Shown piece by piece: positions 1-8,203 of a DNA stretch of 64,000 nucleotides; the stretch's first letter is position 1, and each line of letters opens with the position of its first letter. The notes beneath the pieces are model-generated. The model ran no database searches and had not been told where the DNA came from. It worked only from the letters and a program-made list of their open reading frames with translations. The stretch is from Rhodospirillaceae bacterium (GTDB lineage: Bacteria > Pseudomonadota > Alphaproteobacteria > Rhodospirillales > Rhodospirillaceae): contig JAIBCD010000012.1 in assembly GCA_019694335.1 (NCBI GenBank), positions 1 through 64,000 on the forward strand, written 5' to 3'. The position numbers were made by a program, and so were the translations under genes.

Positions 1-1
1 C

Positions 2-631
2 CTCTCGGTGGGCGCGCGCCTTCGGAATTACTTCCTGGCCGGCATCCTGGTGACCGCGCCCATCGCCATCACGCTCTATTTCGCCTGGTCGATGGTCGAT
101 TACGTGGACAGCCGCGTCACCGCGCTGCTGCCGGAACGCTACAACCCCTCGACCTACCTGCATGTGGCGATCCCGGGCCTCGGTGTCATCATTCTGGTGC
201 TGGCGCTGACCCTGATCGGGTTCCTCACCGCCAATTTCCTCGGCCGCCTGATGCTCCGGTTGGGCGAGGGCGTGGTCTCGCGCATGCCGGTGATCCGGAA
301 TATCTACTCGGCGCTCAAGCAGATTTTCGAGACCGTGCTCTCGAACCGCGCCCAGTCGTTCAGTGAAGTGGTGCTGGTGGAGTTTCCGCGCAAAGAGATG
401 TGGACCCTGGGCCTGGTGGTGGGCCCGGCCTACGGCGAAGTTTCGGAAAAGGCGGGCGCCGAGATGTTCAACGTGTTCGTGCCGACCACGCCCAATCCCA
501 CATCCGGCTACCTGGTGTTCGTGCCGCGCAGCCAGATGATGAAACTGGAGATGACCGTGGAGGACTGCCTGAAGATGATCATCTCGGGCGGCATCGTGAC
601 GCCGCGCGCAGAAAATGCGCGCGATTCATAA
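2..631 (+). CDS. DUF502 family inner-membrane protein (5' end probably outside window)
   Basis: This frame stays open to the left edge. A GTG at position 8 is the first possible start, but the preceding codons are also open, so the true start may lie upstream. The protein has two hydrophobic segments near residues 9-30 and 52-78, separated by a short polar stretch with the NPSTYLHVAIPGLG motif. A soluble C-terminal half follows, with RNIYSALKQIFETVL and PTTPNPTSGYLVFVP, both characteristic of the DUF502 family. Members are about 200 residues long and have no established biochemical role. The gene ends 55 bases before the creatininase-like gene. Family assignment is from remembered motifs and is fairly secure; function is unknown. 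Confidence 0.8.
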   Translation, partial: LSVGARLRNYFLAGILVTAPIAITLYFAWSMVDYVDSRVTALLPERYNPSTYLHVAIPGLGVIILVLALTLIGFLTANFLGRLMLRLGEGVVSRMPVIRNIYSALKQIFETVLSNRAQSFSEVVLVEFPRKEMWTLGLVVGPAYGEVSEKAGAEMFNVFVPTTPNPTSGYLVFVPRSQMMKLEMTVEDCLKMIISGGIVTPRAENARDS

Positions 632-686
632 AAGCGCGCGGCCTTCCGCCGCGGGCCCCAAAATCAAACCCCGAGGGGAGGCTCCC

Positions 687-1505
687 ATGAAAACGCGTTC
701 GATCCTGGCGTCGCTGGCATGTTTGTTCGTGATGGGCGCCGCGCAGGCGGCGGCTCCGGCCGGCAGCGTGTTCCTGGAAGACATGACCACCAACGAACTC
801 AAGGACAAGATCGCCAAGGGTTGCCCGGTGGCGCTGATCTTCAGCGCCTCGACCGAACAGACCGGTCCGCATGTCGCGCTGGGCAAGCACATATTCCGCG
901 CGCGGGCCTACGGCGAAGCGCTTGCCAGGGAAATCGGCGACGCGGTGGTGGCGCCGGTGCTGCCGTTCGCGCCGGTGAACGGTTTGTCCAAGGCGCTGCC
1001 GGGGTCGATCAACCTGCCCAAGGACGCCTTCGCGCGGGTCAACGAGGAAGTGGCGCGCAGCATGATCGCGGGCGGCCTCAAGCGCGTGGCGTTGCTCAAC
1101 GACCACGGCGGCGATGCGCAGACCGCGCTCAAGGACGTGGCCGCGAAACTGGACGCGGAATTCTCCGGCCAAGGCGTGCGGGTGTTCTTCATCTCCGACG
1201 GCTACCAGAAGGCCCGGCTCGCGGTCGAAGCCGAGATCCGCGCCTCGGGCAGGGTGGCCGGCGGCCACGGCGGGCTGTGGGACGTCTCCGAGACCATGGC
1301 CGCAAAGCCGGGCGCGGTGCGCCCCGGGTTGTTCAAGCCCGGCAACCTGGAGCAGGAAGGCAACGGCCCCCTGAACGCGGAAGGCTTCTCCGGCGATCCG
1401 CGCGGCTCGACGGAAGCCTTGGGCAAACATTTCGGCGAGATGCGCGTGAAGGCCGCGGCGGCGGAGTTGCGCACGGCGCTGGCCGGCGCCGGCGCGTGCA
1501 AATAG
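687..1505 (+). CDS. Secreted creatininase-family protein with altered metal-ligand motif
   Basis: The ATG at 687 follows a good ribosome site (GAGGGGAG at 673-680). It starts a 272-residue protein with a Sec signal peptide (about residues 1-20, ending GAAQAAA), so it should act in the periplasm or outside. The creatininase/amidohydrolase fold is indicated by STEQTGPH, LLNDHGGDAQ and GGHGGLWDVSET. In classical creatininase the first motif is TEQHGPH followed by an Asp ligand (GTD). Here the His is Thr and the Asp position reads GKH, so the usual metal set is not intact. I infer a divergent subfamily with another amide or lactam substrate, or a different metal arrangement. An in-frame start at 615 exists but would overlap the upstream gene and lose the signal peptide. 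Confidence 0.75.
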   Translation: MKTRSILASLACLFVMGAAQAAAPAGSVFLEDMTTNELKDKIAKGCPVALIFSASTEQTGPHVALGKHIFRARAYGEALAREIGDAVVAPVLPFAPVNGLSKALPGSINLPKDAFARVNEEVARSMIAGGLKRVALLNDHGGDAQTALKDVAAKLDAEFSGQGVRVFFISDGYQKARLAVEAEIRASGRVAGGHGGLWDVSETMAAKPGAVRPGLFKPGNLEQEGNGPLNAEGFSGDPRGSTEALGKHFGEMRVKAAAAELRTALAGAGACK

Positions 1506-1588
1506 CGAGTTGATGCGGTGGCGGTGTGTGATGAGGCTCCACGCGGCGGAACCCCATCACGGATCGATTGCCATCGCGATTTTGCACT

Positions 1589-2533
1589 CTAATTATTCAC
1601 AATACACGCGACTGACATGTTCGTTAGCGAGTTGAGTTGCAAGTTGTTGATCGCAGAGGCTCCAAGACCGTAGTACGTGGCACCCGATACGCTAGGGCTG
1701 AAAACCATATTCACATGGTAGTCATTTGGCCCCGGAGTCCAGCCGAGAGTCTTTTCCGTCTGGGAAAATTCTTCGGAGCCGGTGTCGTTGGCGCCGAGAT
1801 TAAAAAAAACATTTCCAAGATATGCGCCGGTGCGGGCATTGAAAATGTCTACCCGGTAGCTCACCGGGAAGCTGGCATAGTTGTGGAGGAAGATGATGCC
1901 TGGATAGGCGGGGATGCGCGATGTGTGTACGTTTACAAGGATGCGATTTAGGTTCTCGTAGCTAACCGTGCTGGTGTACGTGCAAATGCTGGCATTTTCG
2001 AAGAAGCCGGTCGTGCTGTTCCATACGACGTGCTGGAATGCAGTATTTACCGGGTTGGAACTTTTTAAGTAGATCGATAGGCAGCAGTCACCATTCGTGG
2101 TGCCGCTGACTCCAATGACCGACAGAATGTCGGAGATGGAGTATTGAGGCGATGCGAATGGGGCAACGGTAATGGTCGCGGTTCCATAGTTGCGGGCCGA
2201 AGGTGAGCCGACGACCGTCGCGAAGTAGGTCGAGGTGGTCGATGCTCCGTTCATGAAGCGGATGAAGGAGTAGTTGTTGCCGTTGCCGAGAAACAGCGGT
2301 GTGATAACCGTGTACGCCGATCCAGCAACAGCTTGGGCGCGTTCTTTGGAGGAGTTCGCCTGGGGCGTGGAGATATCCATCGTCCCGGCATAGCGTTCGA
2401 TTTTGGGCTCGGCAGGAGGATCAATACGCGCTGGCGCGACGCCGTCTCCTCGGACTGAGCGGATTTCATCCGCCCAACTGCTATGGGGTGTGAGCAGCAC
2501 CGCAGTTAGAATGAGAATTCTCAAGCTGTCCAT
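1589..2533 (-). CDS. Unrecognised secreted protein, beta-rich, low GC
   Basis: The 314-residue product begins with a signal peptide (MDSLRILILTAVLLTP, cleavage probably after SSWA). The start is supported by GGGAGG at about 2539-2544 on the minus strand. The mature part is rich in Ser, Thr, Asn, Tyr and Phe, with alternating hydrophobic stretches such as NYSFIRFMNGAS, ATVVGSPSARNYGTATI and AYPGIIFLHNYASF, which suggests a beta-sandwich or extracellular domain. It has four cysteines in the mature chain: a CC pair, one in ASICTYT and one in VACIVNN. I do not recognise a family. The DNA is visibly poorer in GC than both neighbours and uses many A- or T-ending codons, which points to recent acquisition. 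It stands alone, converging with the creatininase-like gene. Confidence 0.7.
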   Translation of the reverse strand: MDSLRILILTAVLLTPHSSWADEIRSVRGDGVAPARIDPPAEPKIERYAGTMDISTPQANSSKERAQAVAGSAYTVITPLFLGNGNNYSFIRFMNGASTTSTYFATVVGSPSARNYGTATITVAPFASPQYSISDILSVIGVSGTTNGDCCLSIYLKSSNPVNTAFQHVVWNSTTGFFENASICTYTSTVSYENLNRILVNVHTSRIPAYPGIIFLHNYASFPVSYRVDIFNARTGAYLGNVFFNLGANDTGSEEFSQTEKTLGWTPGPNDYHVNMVFSPSVSGATYYGLGASAINNLQLNSLTNMSVACIVNN

Positions 2534-2634
2534 GGTCGCCTCCCGACGTGTTGTGAGGGGACGACGCTGTGCCTTCGTTTGGCTTTCGTCAACCGAAGCG
2601 GACAGTAAATTCGGGAGGCGCGTAGGCGCGCGGC

Positions 2635-3387
2635 TTAGACGCTAAGCCGCGTCCAGCCCTCGGGGCCGAGGCACTCGAGTGGCTGGAAGCGGGCCTTGTA
2701 GGCCATCTTGGCGCTGTCGGCGATCCAGTAGCCGAGATAGACGTAGGGCAGGCTGAGCCGCTGGCACTGGTCGATCAGCCACAGCACGACGAAATTGCCG
2801 AGACCGCTGCGCGCGGAGAACGCGCGGCCGTCGGTTCCCTGCACGGATTCCGTTTCGAAGAAGCTGTAGACCGCCGACAGGCCGTCGCTGGTGCGGTCGG
2901 TCAGGCACACCGCCACCAGCACACCGGCGCGATCCCGGAATTCGACCATGAAGGTGTCGATCGGGCTGTCCTCGACCATGGCGCTGTATTCGTAGAAACC
3001 CATCAGCGCCATGTCGCTGCCGGCGTGGCGCGATTGCTGGTAACGCGCGAACAGTTCGTACTGCTCGGTGGTGGCGCGCGCCGGCACCTTGATCGCGACC
3101 AGATCCTGGTTCTGTTTCCAGATGCGGGCGAGGGTGCGCTGGCGCGAGAATTCGGGCACCACCACGCGCACCGGCACGCAGGCCTTGCAGCCGGGGCAGG
3201 CGGGGGCGTAGGCGATGGAATGGCTGCGGCGGAAGCCGGAGCGGGCGAGCGCCTCGTGCAGCCCTTCCGCGCCCGGGCCCGACAGCTCGGTCACCAGCTT
3301 GCGTTCCAGGCGGTCGGACAGGTAGGGGCACGGCAACGGCGCCGTGGTGAAGAAGAACTGCGGACGTTTGAGTGGTGTCTGGTCCAT
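2635..3387 (-). CDS. bpt: Aspartate/glutamate leucyltransferase (Bpt), N-degron pathway
   Basis: Bpt moves leucine from Leu-tRNA to N-terminal Asp or Glu of proteins, marking them for ClpS/ClpAP degradation in the cytoplasm. The N-terminal block RPQFFFTTAPLPCPYLSDRL, the cysteine cluster CPGCKACVPVRV, and the C-terminal run PYVYLGYWIADSAKMAYKAR are all typical. I place the start at the ATG at 3387 (MDQTPLKRPQFF, 250 residues) because family members begin about eight to twelve residues before RPQFF. A GTG at 3423 would add 12 residues without a ribosome site. The gene is transcribed away from motB, with about 160 bases between them. Not in an obvious operon. Confidence 0.93.
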   Translation of the reverse strand: MDQTPLKRPQFFFTTAPLPCPYLSDRLERKLVTELSGPGAEGLHEALARSGFRRSHSIAYAPACPGCKACVPVRVVVPEFSRQRTLARIWKQNQDLVAIKVPARATTEQYELFARYQQSRHAGSDMALMGFYEYSAMVEDSPIDTFMVEFRDRAGVLVAVCLTDRTSDGLSAVYSFFETESVQGTDGRAFSARSGLGNFVVLWLIDQCQRLSLPYVYLGYWIADSAKMAYKARFQPLECLGPEGWTRLSV

Positions 3388-3551
3388 CCAACCCGGCTCG
3401 GCGCCCGCGTTGGGGGCCTGCACATCAGCTTAGGAGATCATAGCATGGCGTCCGGTGCCGCCTCTGGCAAGTACGCCCCGCACGCCCGTTCAGTTCCGCC
3501 GGGAGCGCCGGTTTCCCTCTGTAACCGGCTGAAACCGGCCGCGAACGGCTG

Positions 3552-4559
3552 TCACGGTTTGGCGGCGGGGGCCAAGGTCTCGCCCACGGCCGAATTGAGC
3601 GGCTGGGGCAGGGCGGATTTCTCCAGGAAGTTGGGCAGGCGGTCGAACTCGTTGCCCTTCAGGTTTTCACCGCGCAGCAGCACGATCGAAACGCGCCGGT
3701 TGCGCGGGCTGCGCGGAATCTTGGGGTCCATGGGCTGGCGGTCGGACACGCCGGTGATGTCGAACACCTGGCGGTCGTCGAGGCCGCCTTCCAGCAGCGC
3801 GCGGCGGGTGGCGAGGGCGCGGTCCGAGGACAGTTCCCAGTTGGTGTAACCCTGCGGGTCCACGGCGGTGGAGGGATCGGTGTGGCCGGTGATCTTGATC
3901 TTGTTGGGCATCTTGCGGATGACCTTGGCCACCTGGGCGAGCAGCTCGCGCGAGCGCGGCAGCAGGTTGGCGCTGCCGGGCTGGAACATGTCGACCTTGT
4001 CCTGGTCCATGATCTGGATGCGCACGCCTTCGGGCGTCTGGTCGACCATCAGGCTGTTGGCCAGCGGCGCGAGATCCGGGATGCCGCTGATGGTATCCTT
4101 GAGTTCCTGGGTGACCTGCTGGAAGTCCTTCTGATCCTTGGCTTCCTGGGCGGCCTTGACGGCTTCCTCGGTGGCCTGGGGCGTGTCCTTGGGGTCGGTC
4201 ATGTCGGATCCGCCGGAGCCGATGGACGACGGTGGCATCACCACGGCGGAGGTAGAGCCGGGGCGCGACTGCGAGGCGCCTTCGCCGATGGTCTGGCCGC
4301 CGAGCATGCCGCCGGCGCCGCTTTCGCGGGTCGAGGCGGCGATGGGCGTGAAGTAGTCGGCGACACCGTTGAGCTGCTGCTCGGTGACGGCATTCAGCAA
4401 CCACAAGAGCAGGAAGAACGCCATCATCGCGGTCACGAAGTCGGCGTAAGCCACCTTCCACGCGCCACCATGGTGGCCGTGTTCGCCCTTCTTCACCCGT
4501 TTGATGATGATGGGGGCCTTGTCGCCGCCGGCGCCGCCAAAATCTGGCCGTTCAGCCAT
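3552..4559 (-). CDS. motB: Flagellar motor stator protein MotB
   Basis: MotB anchors the proton-driven stator to peptidoglycan. A short cytoplasmic tail (KRVKKGEHGHHGGAWKVAY) leads into one membrane helix, ADFVTAMMAFFLLLWLLNAV, whose Asp is the conserved proton-carrying residue. A Gly/Ser-rich linker with a MLGGQTIG stretch follows, then an OmpA-like peptidoglycan-binding domain in the C-terminal half (ITGHTDPS, NWELSSDRALATRRALL, ITGVSDRQPM). Length of 335 residues fits the alphaproteobacterial type. The ribosome site GAGGAA sits about seven bases before the ATG. No motA lies beside it, so the partner must be encoded elsewhere or the gene belongs to a dispersed flagellar regulon. Confidence 0.95.
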   Translation of the reverse strand: MAERPDFGGAGGDKAPIIIKRVKKGEHGHHGGAWKVAYADFVTAMMAFFLLLWLLNAVTEQQLNGVADYFTPIAASTRESGAGGMLGGQTIGEGASQSRPGSTSAVVMPPSSIGSGGSDMTDPKDTPQATEEAVKAAQEAKDQKDFQQVTQELKDTISGIPDLAPLANSLMVDQTPEGVRIQIMDQDKVDMFQPGSANLLPRSRELLAQVAKVIRKMPNKIKITGHTDPSTAVDPQGYTNWELSSDRALATRRALLEGGLDDRQVFDITGVSDRQPMDPKIPRSPRNRRVSIVLLRGENLKGNEFDRLPNFLEKSALPQPLNSAVGETLAPAAKP

Positions 4560-4680
4560 CGCTCATTCCTCGAAAAACCCAGCGTTCCTAATGTAGTGCG
4601 CGTGGGTTGCAGCCACAAGGCGGACACATCGCCCCGATTCTCTCACACAGTGTCATCGCATCCTTAACAAACCCCTCCAT

Positions 4681-7077
4681 TCAAGGGGGATTCAGGGTCA
4701 GCCGGTTCACAATCGCGGCAGGGGCCGGTTGGGTGAAATACCGCCCGTCCCGCCAGTCCCTGAGCAGGTCGCCATAGTGGCGCGAGGCGATCTGGCCGGA
4801 CTGCCCGCCCGGCAGGGCGAAACGCGAGGCGGCGAGGTCGCCGAGGTCGTAGACCGCCCGCAAGGACGACCCATGCACATGGCGGAACGGCGCCCGGGAC
4901 GCCGGCGACAGGAAGGTGCCGCGGTTGACGGTATAAGTGTCGCCGGGCGTGGCGATCGACAACGCGCCCAGGCCGCCGATGACCGGGAAGTTGCCGAACA
5001 ACAGGTGCGGGAACCTGGCTTGGTGGAAATTGCCCCAATGCACCTTGTCGACAGTGGAGAGCCGCCGTTCCTTGAGCCAGGCCAGGGTGTCGGCCCAGGC
5101 CGCGGAGACCATCTGGTCGCAGGTTTCGGTGGCTTGCGTGGTCTTGTCGTCGCACCAGTCCGCTTCGCCGGTGAGTACGTCGCGCATCAGGAGGGGCCGC
5201 GCGCCGCCGAAATCCGGGTACAGATCCCCGAGGTCGTCGGCGAAGATGCGCCGCTTGACGCGCTCCATCCAGACCGCGAACACCAGGGGTTCCCATTTGT
5301 CCCGCGCCGCCGTGCCGTCCCAGGATTTGAGGCGGTCGAGCAGCTTTTTGTCGCCGACGCCAGCGGTATGGGCCATCAGCACCGGCAACAGGTCGCGCGC
5401 CATCAGCGACACCACGTCCTGCTGGAGCGCGGCCGTGGTATCGGGCGAGACCCGGGGCGTTGCGGCGATCGCATCGCGGATGCGGTTGGCGCGATACGCC
5501 TCGGGCCAATGGGCGGCGAGCAGGTAGGGATAGCCGTCGGGGACCATCTTGTTGTTGGCGTTGATCAGCACGCCCGATGGGGGATTGAGCGACTGCGGCA
5601 ATTCGGCGAACGGAATCCAGCCGGTCCAGTCGTAGTCGCCGCTCCAGCCCGGCACCGGGGTCATGCCATCGCCGGACTTGCGGATCGGCACGCGGCCGGC
5701 GGCGACATAGCCGATGCCGCCGGCGGTATCGGCGAACATGATGTTCTGCTGGGGCGCGTGGAAATCGGCGAGGGCGGCGCGGAAGGCGTCCACGGTGGCC
5801 GCGTGGTTCATGCGGTAGAGCGCCTGGGCGGAACGGTCGTCGGGCGCGAGCAGCCCGGCGGCCAGGGCCAGCACGCGCTTTTCCCCGGCGTAGTCCGGTG
5901 TCCCGGGCGAGGCTCCGAGGATGTCGCTGACCACGGGGCCGTGGCGGGTTTCGCGCACCGTCAGGGTCATGGCCGCGTTGAAGCGCGGGCGGATGGTCTC
6001 GGTGCGGACGATGAACGGCTCCGCGCCCGTGGGCGTCACATAGGAATCCGTGCCGCCCGCCTGGTTCTCAACGGTCTGTTCGACAAACAGGTCGGAGGTG
6101 TCGCTCTCGGTGGTGGTCAGGCCCCAGGCGACATGGCCGTTGTGGCCGACGATCTGCAGCGGCACGCCGGGGATGGTGGCGCCGAACATCTTGAGGTCAG
6201 GCGTGTCGATGCCGACGAAGTACCAGATGCTGGGCGCCTGGAAATTGAGATGCGGGTCGTTGGCCAGGATCGGCTTGCCGGTGGCCGTACGGTTGCCGGC
6301 GACGGTCCAGACATTCGACGCGCTGTTCGGTTGCACCACTTCGGTCATGGCGCGGCGCAGGTCCGCGAAGCGCAGGCCCGCGAGATCGCTTTGCGAGATG
6401 GTGACCGCGTCGGTGGGACGCGGATCGGGGTCCAGGGCGGCGGCGAGGGCGAGGCCGAATTTCGCCGCCAGCGCCGCCTGGGCAAGTTCCCGGTCCCAGT
6501 TGCTCGAGAGCTGTAGGCCCATGAGCTTCTGCCAGACCAGGGAGTCCGCCGGCTGCCAGCGTTCGGGGCGGAATTGCAGAAGGTCGAATTCCAGCGGCAG
6601 CGGATGGCGCTCGTCCAGCCAGGCGTTCACGCCCTCGGCGTAACGCGCGAAGGCGCGGCGCGTGGGCTCGTCCAGGCCGGCGAAGTCGGCGGCCGCGCGG
6701 CGGTAGACGCCGAGCGTGAGCATGAAGCGGTCGGGCGCGATGCCGGGATTGCCGACCAGCTCCGCGAGGCGCCCCTGGCCTTGGCGGCGCATCATTTCCA
6801 TCTCGAACAGGCGGTCCTGGGCGTGCACATAGCCCAGAGCGAAATAGGCGTCGTCCTCGGATGCGGCGGTAATCAGGGGGATGCCGTGCTTGTCGCGGCC
6901 GATCGTGACCGGGGCCAGCAGTCCCTTGGCGGTGACGGTTCCCTCATAGGCGGGCAGGGCGCGCCAGTCGGCGAGCCGCATGGCGCCGGCGATGAGGCCG
7001 AGCGCCATGACGATGAAGGCGGCGAACCAGAACAGCACCTTCGCGCCGCCGCGTATCGCTCGTCCTAAACCTTTCAT
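4681..7077 (-). CDS. Penicillin-acylase family N-terminal-nucleophile hydrolase
   Basis: This 798-residue protein has a positively charged N-terminus and one membrane helix (about residues 13-33), so it is exported and probably anchored or cleaved. The family cuts itself to free an N-terminal serine and then hydrolyses amide bonds of penicillins or acyl-homoserine lactones. The nucleophile is most likely Ser254 in PNSASNVWTVAG, followed by the conserved GKPILANDPHL. Before it lies the alpha-chain region with DKHGIPLITAASEDDAYFALGY and AQDRLFEMEMMRRQGQGRL. GHNGHVAWGLTTTESD and the C-terminal GQSGQIASRHYGD match the beta chain. Substrate cannot be read from sequence; quorum-signal degradation is one possibility. 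It stands alone with about 290 bases before the next gene. Confidence 0.9.
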   Translation of the reverse strand: MKGLGRAIRGGAKVLFWFAAFIVMALGLIAGAMRLADWRALPAYEGTVTAKGLLAPVTIGRDKHGIPLITAASEDDAYFALGYVHAQDRLFEMEMMRRQGQGRLAELVGNPGIAPDRFMLTLGVYRRAAADFAGLDEPTRRAFARYAEGVNAWLDERHPLPLEFDLLQFRPERWQPADSLVWQKLMGLQLSSNWDRELAQAALAAKFGLALAAALDPDPRPTDAVTISQSDLAGLRFADLRRAMTEVVQPNSASNVWTVAGNRTATGKPILANDPHLNFQAPSIWYFVGIDTPDLKMFGATIPGVPLQIVGHNGHVAWGLTTTESDTSDLFVEQTVENQAGGTDSYVTPTGAEPFIVRTETIRPRFNAAMTLTVRETRHGPVVSDILGASPGTPDYAGEKRVLALAAGLLAPDDRSAQALYRMNHAATVDAFRAALADFHAPQQNIMFADTAGGIGYVAAGRVPIRKSGDGMTPVPGWSGDYDWTGWIPFAELPQSLNPPSGVLINANNKMVPDGYPYLLAAHWPEAYRANRIRDAIAATPRVSPDTTAALQQDVVSLMARDLLPVLMAHTAGVGDKKLLDRLKSWDGTAARDKWEPLVFAVWMERVKRRIFADDLGDLYPDFGGARPLLMRDVLTGEADWCDDKTTQATETCDQMVSAAWADTLAWLKERRLSTVDKVHWGNFHQARFPHLLFGNFPVIGGLGALSIATPGDTYTVNRGTFLSPASRAPFRHVHGSSLRAVYDLGDLAASRFALPGGQSGQIASRHYGDLLRDWRDGRYFTQPAPAAIVNRLTLNPP

Positions 7078-7282
7078 TCGTTTTTCACCAACCTGCGCGG
7101 GTAAGCAGACAGCCTTGCTTCAAACCATGCGGTGGTTCCGCGCAGGTTGTCGAGATCGGATTTGGCGGCGCCGGGAAGGCGGCGCTATGTTTGCGGCGCG
7201 GGGGGCTTTCGCAAGCACGCTGCTGCGGCACCGCGGGCCGCGACAGCGCGCTCCCCACAGCGCTCCATCGTTCCAATCCTGG

Positions 7283-7334
7283 ATCCTCGGGACGGCCCTT
7301 CGGGCCGCCCAAGGATGACATCCAAGGATGACAT
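7283..7334. repeat. Intergenic hairpin followed by a 13-bp tandem duplication
   Basis: A long imperfect palindrome runs from 7283 to 7316. The outer arms are ATCCT/AGGAT, and the inner 6-bp stem CGGCCC/GGGCCG has a TTC loop at 7299-7301. The 13-mer CCAAGGATGACAT then occurs twice head to tail (7309-7321 and 7322-7334). The AGGATGAC end resembles the other palindromes near 33.7 kb and 57.4 kb in this window. It lies between divergent genes, and I see no other feature in the 291-base gap. Confidence 0.7.
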
Positions 7335-7368
7335 CGGTGTGCGGGAAAGCCCGTGCTAGACTCCCGGC

Positions 7369-7572
7369 ATGTCCGGCGGCGATGAAATCAACGAAGGCGA
7401 AGTTCTGTTCGAGGTGCGCCAGGTGGGCAACGCCGTGAAGGTGTCGGCCATCGACCCGGTGACCAACACCGAGGTCTGCGTGGTGGGCGCGGTGACCACC
7501 AGCCCCTATACCCTCAAGATGAACGCGGTCCGCAAACTGCGCATGGTGTTGCGCAAGAACGCCGGCGGTTAA
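7369..7572 (+). CDS. Conserved small protein, DUF6898-like
   Basis: The 67-residue product is rich in charged residues at the start and ends in a basic helix (MNAVRKLRMVLRKN). The core EVLFEVRQVGNAVKVSAIDP followed by TEVCVVGAV matches my memory of a small alphaproteobacterial protein of unknown function often found near rpiB or glyA. It has no signal peptide or membrane segment. It is read in the same direction as rpiB, with 140 bases between that hold a palindromic repeat. Family name is recalled, not searched; function is unknown. Confidence 0.7.
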   Translation: MSGGDEINEGEVLFEVRQVGNAVKVSAIDPVTNTEVCVVGAVTTSPYTLKMNAVRKLRMVLRKNAGG

Positions 7573-7650
7573 GCTAAAACTCCTTGCAAAACAATAGTTT
7601 GTGTCGCAGTGGCAGGTCCGCGCGACATATGGTATCCCCACGCCTCGCGC

Positions 7651-7694
7651 GCGTGCCCAGGAAAAGTGGAAACCGGTTTTCCGTTCGGGCACGC
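7651..7694. repeat. 44-bp dispersed palindromic element, copy 1
   Basis: The arms GCGTGCCC (7651-7658) and GGGCACGC (7687-7694) are exact reverse complements. They enclose a core with AGGAAAAGTGGAAACCGG. The reverse complement of 47488-47531 is the same element with a few changes. One of those changes is a paired arm substitution (C-G here, T-A there) that keeps the stem. The element lies inside the long 5' extension of the rpiB frame, which is a further reason to reject the upstream rpiB starts. Confidence 0.8.
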
Positions 7695-7712
7695 GCCAAT
7701 CAAATAACCCAT

Positions 7713-8192
7713 ATGGAGGCGATCTTCCCGGTGAGCGCAGCGGAGTCTCTTTTGGTCAAGCCGGGCGACACCGTCGCCATCGCCGCCGATCATGCGGGTG
7801 TGGCACTCAAATCCACGCTTGCCGCCGAGCTTCAGGGGCAGGGCTACAAGGTTCTGGACCTCGGCACCACATCGGCTGAGTCCGTCGATTACCCGGATTT
7901 CGGCCATGCCCTGGGCCGCGCGGTCGGCGAAGGCCAGGCCAAGGCCGGCATCGCCATCTGCGGTTCGGGCATCGGCATCTCCATCGCCGCCAACCGCCAT
8001 GCCGGCGTGCGCGCCGCGCTGGTCCACGACGCCGCCACCACCCAGCTCGCCCGCGAACACAACGACGCCAATGTGCTGGCCCTGGGGGCGCGCACGACCG
8101 CGCCGGAAACCGCCAAGAACCTCGTGAATATCTTCTTCACCACGCCTTTCGCCGGCGGCCGCCATGCGCGCCGCGTCGAGAAACTCGGATAA
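7713..8192 (+). CDS. rpiB: Ribose-5-phosphate isomerase B
   Basis: RpiB interconverts ribose 5-phosphate and ribulose 5-phosphate in the pentose phosphate pathway. The N-terminal [12 protein letters not shown], the catalytic cysteine Cys83 in [14 protein letters not shown], and the [15 protein letters not shown] stretch are the family's substrate-binding and catalytic segments. I chose the ATG at 7713 (159 residues) because the frame upstream runs through a dispersed palindrome. The N-terminus is still about ten residues longer than usual. It is followed after 11 bases by glyA, so the two are probably co-transcribed. Confidence 0.93.
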   Translation: MEAIFPVSAAESLLVKPGDTVAIAADHAGVALKSTLAAELQGQGYKVLDLGTTSAESVDYPDFGHALGRAVGEGQAKAGIAICGSGIGISIAANRHAGVRAALVHDAATTQLAREHNDANVLALGARTTAPETAKNLVNIFFTTPFAGGRHARRVEKLG

Positions 8193-8203
8193 GGACTTTG
8201 CCT

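Noticed and set aside
4729-6516. 595-codon open frame opposite the penicillin-acylase gene
   Set aside because: It mirrors a clear conserved gene on the other strand; high GC removes stops in antisense frames. No family motif is readable in it.
7584-7712. Longer rpiB start at 7584
   Set aside because: The extra 43 codons run through a dispersed palindrome and match nothing in the enzyme family.
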